This document shows, one piece after another, positions 5,586 to 6,234 of a stretch of DNA of 6,234 nucleotides (its first letter is position 1; every line of letters begins with the position of its first letter). The stretch is taken from positions 1 to 6,234 of the forward strand of contig CABUCQ010000123.1 in NCBI GenBank assembly GCA_902490095.1. Reading direction: 5' to 3'. The notes below the pieces were generated by a model, which did not search any database, was not told the origin of the DNA, and saw only the letters and a program-made list of their open reading frames with translations. The stretch is from an uncultured Collinsella sp. (GTDB taxonomy: Bacteria > Actinomycetota > Coriobacteriia > Coriobacteriales > Coriobacteriaceae). The translations under genes were made by a program, and so were the position numbers.

Positions 5586-6234
5586 TCGGCCGTCATCTTC
5601 CTTGCCAGTTGTTTGCCCACGATACGGGCGACTACGTTAAACAGCAGCACGCAAATCATCAGCAGCGCCGCGGTGCCCCAAACGATCTGCTGGGCCTCGG
5701 GGCTGCCCTCGCCATAGATCTTGTAGATGTGCACGGCGAGCGACTCACCGGGGCGGAACACGTTCCAGGCGCAGGTGGGGCTCGACAGGTTAAAGCTCAA
5801 GAAGTTCAGACGCACCGGCGAGCTCATGCCCGAGGTAAAGAGCAGCGCCGCGGCCTCGCCAAAGACGCGGCCGGCCGAAAGCACGATGCCGGTCACGATG
5901 GCGGGCATGGCCTCGGGAATCAGGATGTGCAGCGTGGCCTCCCAGCGGGTAAGGCCCATGGCCAGGCATGCATCGCGCTGGGCCTGTGGCACGTCCTCGA
6001 GCGCCTGCTGGATCACGCGCACCAGGATGGGGATATTGAACATGGTGAGCGCAACGGCGCCGGAGATGATGGAGTACTTCCAGCCCAGCTGCACCGAGAA
6101 CACCAGAAAGCCGAACATGCCGACGACGATGGAAGGCAGCGAGGACAGCGTCTCGATGGCGGTGGAGGCGATGTCGCGGATGGGTCCGTCCGGCGCGTAC
6201 TCAACAAAAAAGACCGCGCCGCCCAGGCTGATGG
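5582..6234 (-). CDS. pstA: Phosphate ABC transporter permease PstA, N-terminus beyond the window
   Basis: PstA is one of the two inner-membrane permeases of the phosphate importer PstSCAB. The visible 216 residues are the C-terminal three quarters. The reading frame is open to the window edge, so the start is missing. Family landmarks are the FFVEYAP segment, then LSSLPSIVVGMFGFLVF entering a membrane helix. After these comes the cytoplasmic EAA-type coupling loop with ACLAMGLTRWEATLHILIPEA, which docks onto PstB. A further helix follows with VTGIVLSAGRVFGEAAALLFT, and the last helix is WGTAALLMICVLLFNVVARI before a basic tail. Its TGA overlaps the ATG of pstB by four bases (ATGA), so the two are translationally coupled. 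PstC and PstS would be expected upstream, outside the window. Confidence 0.96.
   Translation of the reverse strand, partial: ISLGGAVFFVEYAPDGPIRDIASTAIETLSSLPSIVVGMFGFLVFSVQLGWKYSIISGAVALTMFNIPILVRVIQQALEDVPQAQRDACLAMGLTRWEATLHILIPEAMPAIVTGIVLSAGRVFGEAAALLFTSGMSSPVRLNFLSFNLSSPTCAWNVFRPGESLAVHIYKIYGEGSPEAQQIVWGTAALLMICVLLFNVVARIVGKQLARKMTAE

Overview
The window reads as a stretch of chromosome from a high-GC Gram-positive gut-type bacterium. The codon usage, the gene styles and the IS110 type fit Coriobacteriia, most likely a Collinsella-like organism. That placement is inferred from impression, not from a database match. Every recognisable gene is on the minus strand, so transcription runs from high to low coordinates.

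Right part (about 4620-6234): the distal end of a phosphate-specific transport (pst) operon. The 3' part of pstA (inner-membrane permease) enters from the window edge. It overlaps pstB (ATPase) by four bases, and pstB ends at a strong intrinsic terminator. No phoU follows pstB.

Middle (about 1862-4610): a separate transcription unit with its own likely -10 box. It encodes a duplicated-ATPase ABC-F protein of the Uup type. Six bases downstream lies a Cof-type HAD phosphatase whose Shine-Dalgarno sequence sits inside the last codons of the ABC-F gene. The unit closes with a second intrinsic terminator.

Next (1356-1915): a short DtxR/MntR-type metal-dependent repressor. It is preceded by a 182-base leader rich in small inverted and direct repeats that look like its own operator.

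Left part (1-1355): mobile-element debris. A very GC-rich IS110-family (DEDD transposase) gene is broken by an internal frame-changing deletion near its N-terminus. At the other end it appears cut off at about position 60, where codon usage changes abruptly. The 394 bases between it and the dtxR-type gene hold no gene I can support. By analogy with IS110 elements, the part next to the transposase start is where a bridge RNA would lie. An AT-richer island (about 1190-1262) and a 24-base imperfect tandem repeat occupy the rest.

Nothing here clearly amounts to a new system. The most useful follow-ups are the broken IS110 copy with its possible guide-RNA region, the putative operator array, and the mixed metal-ligand set of the repressor.
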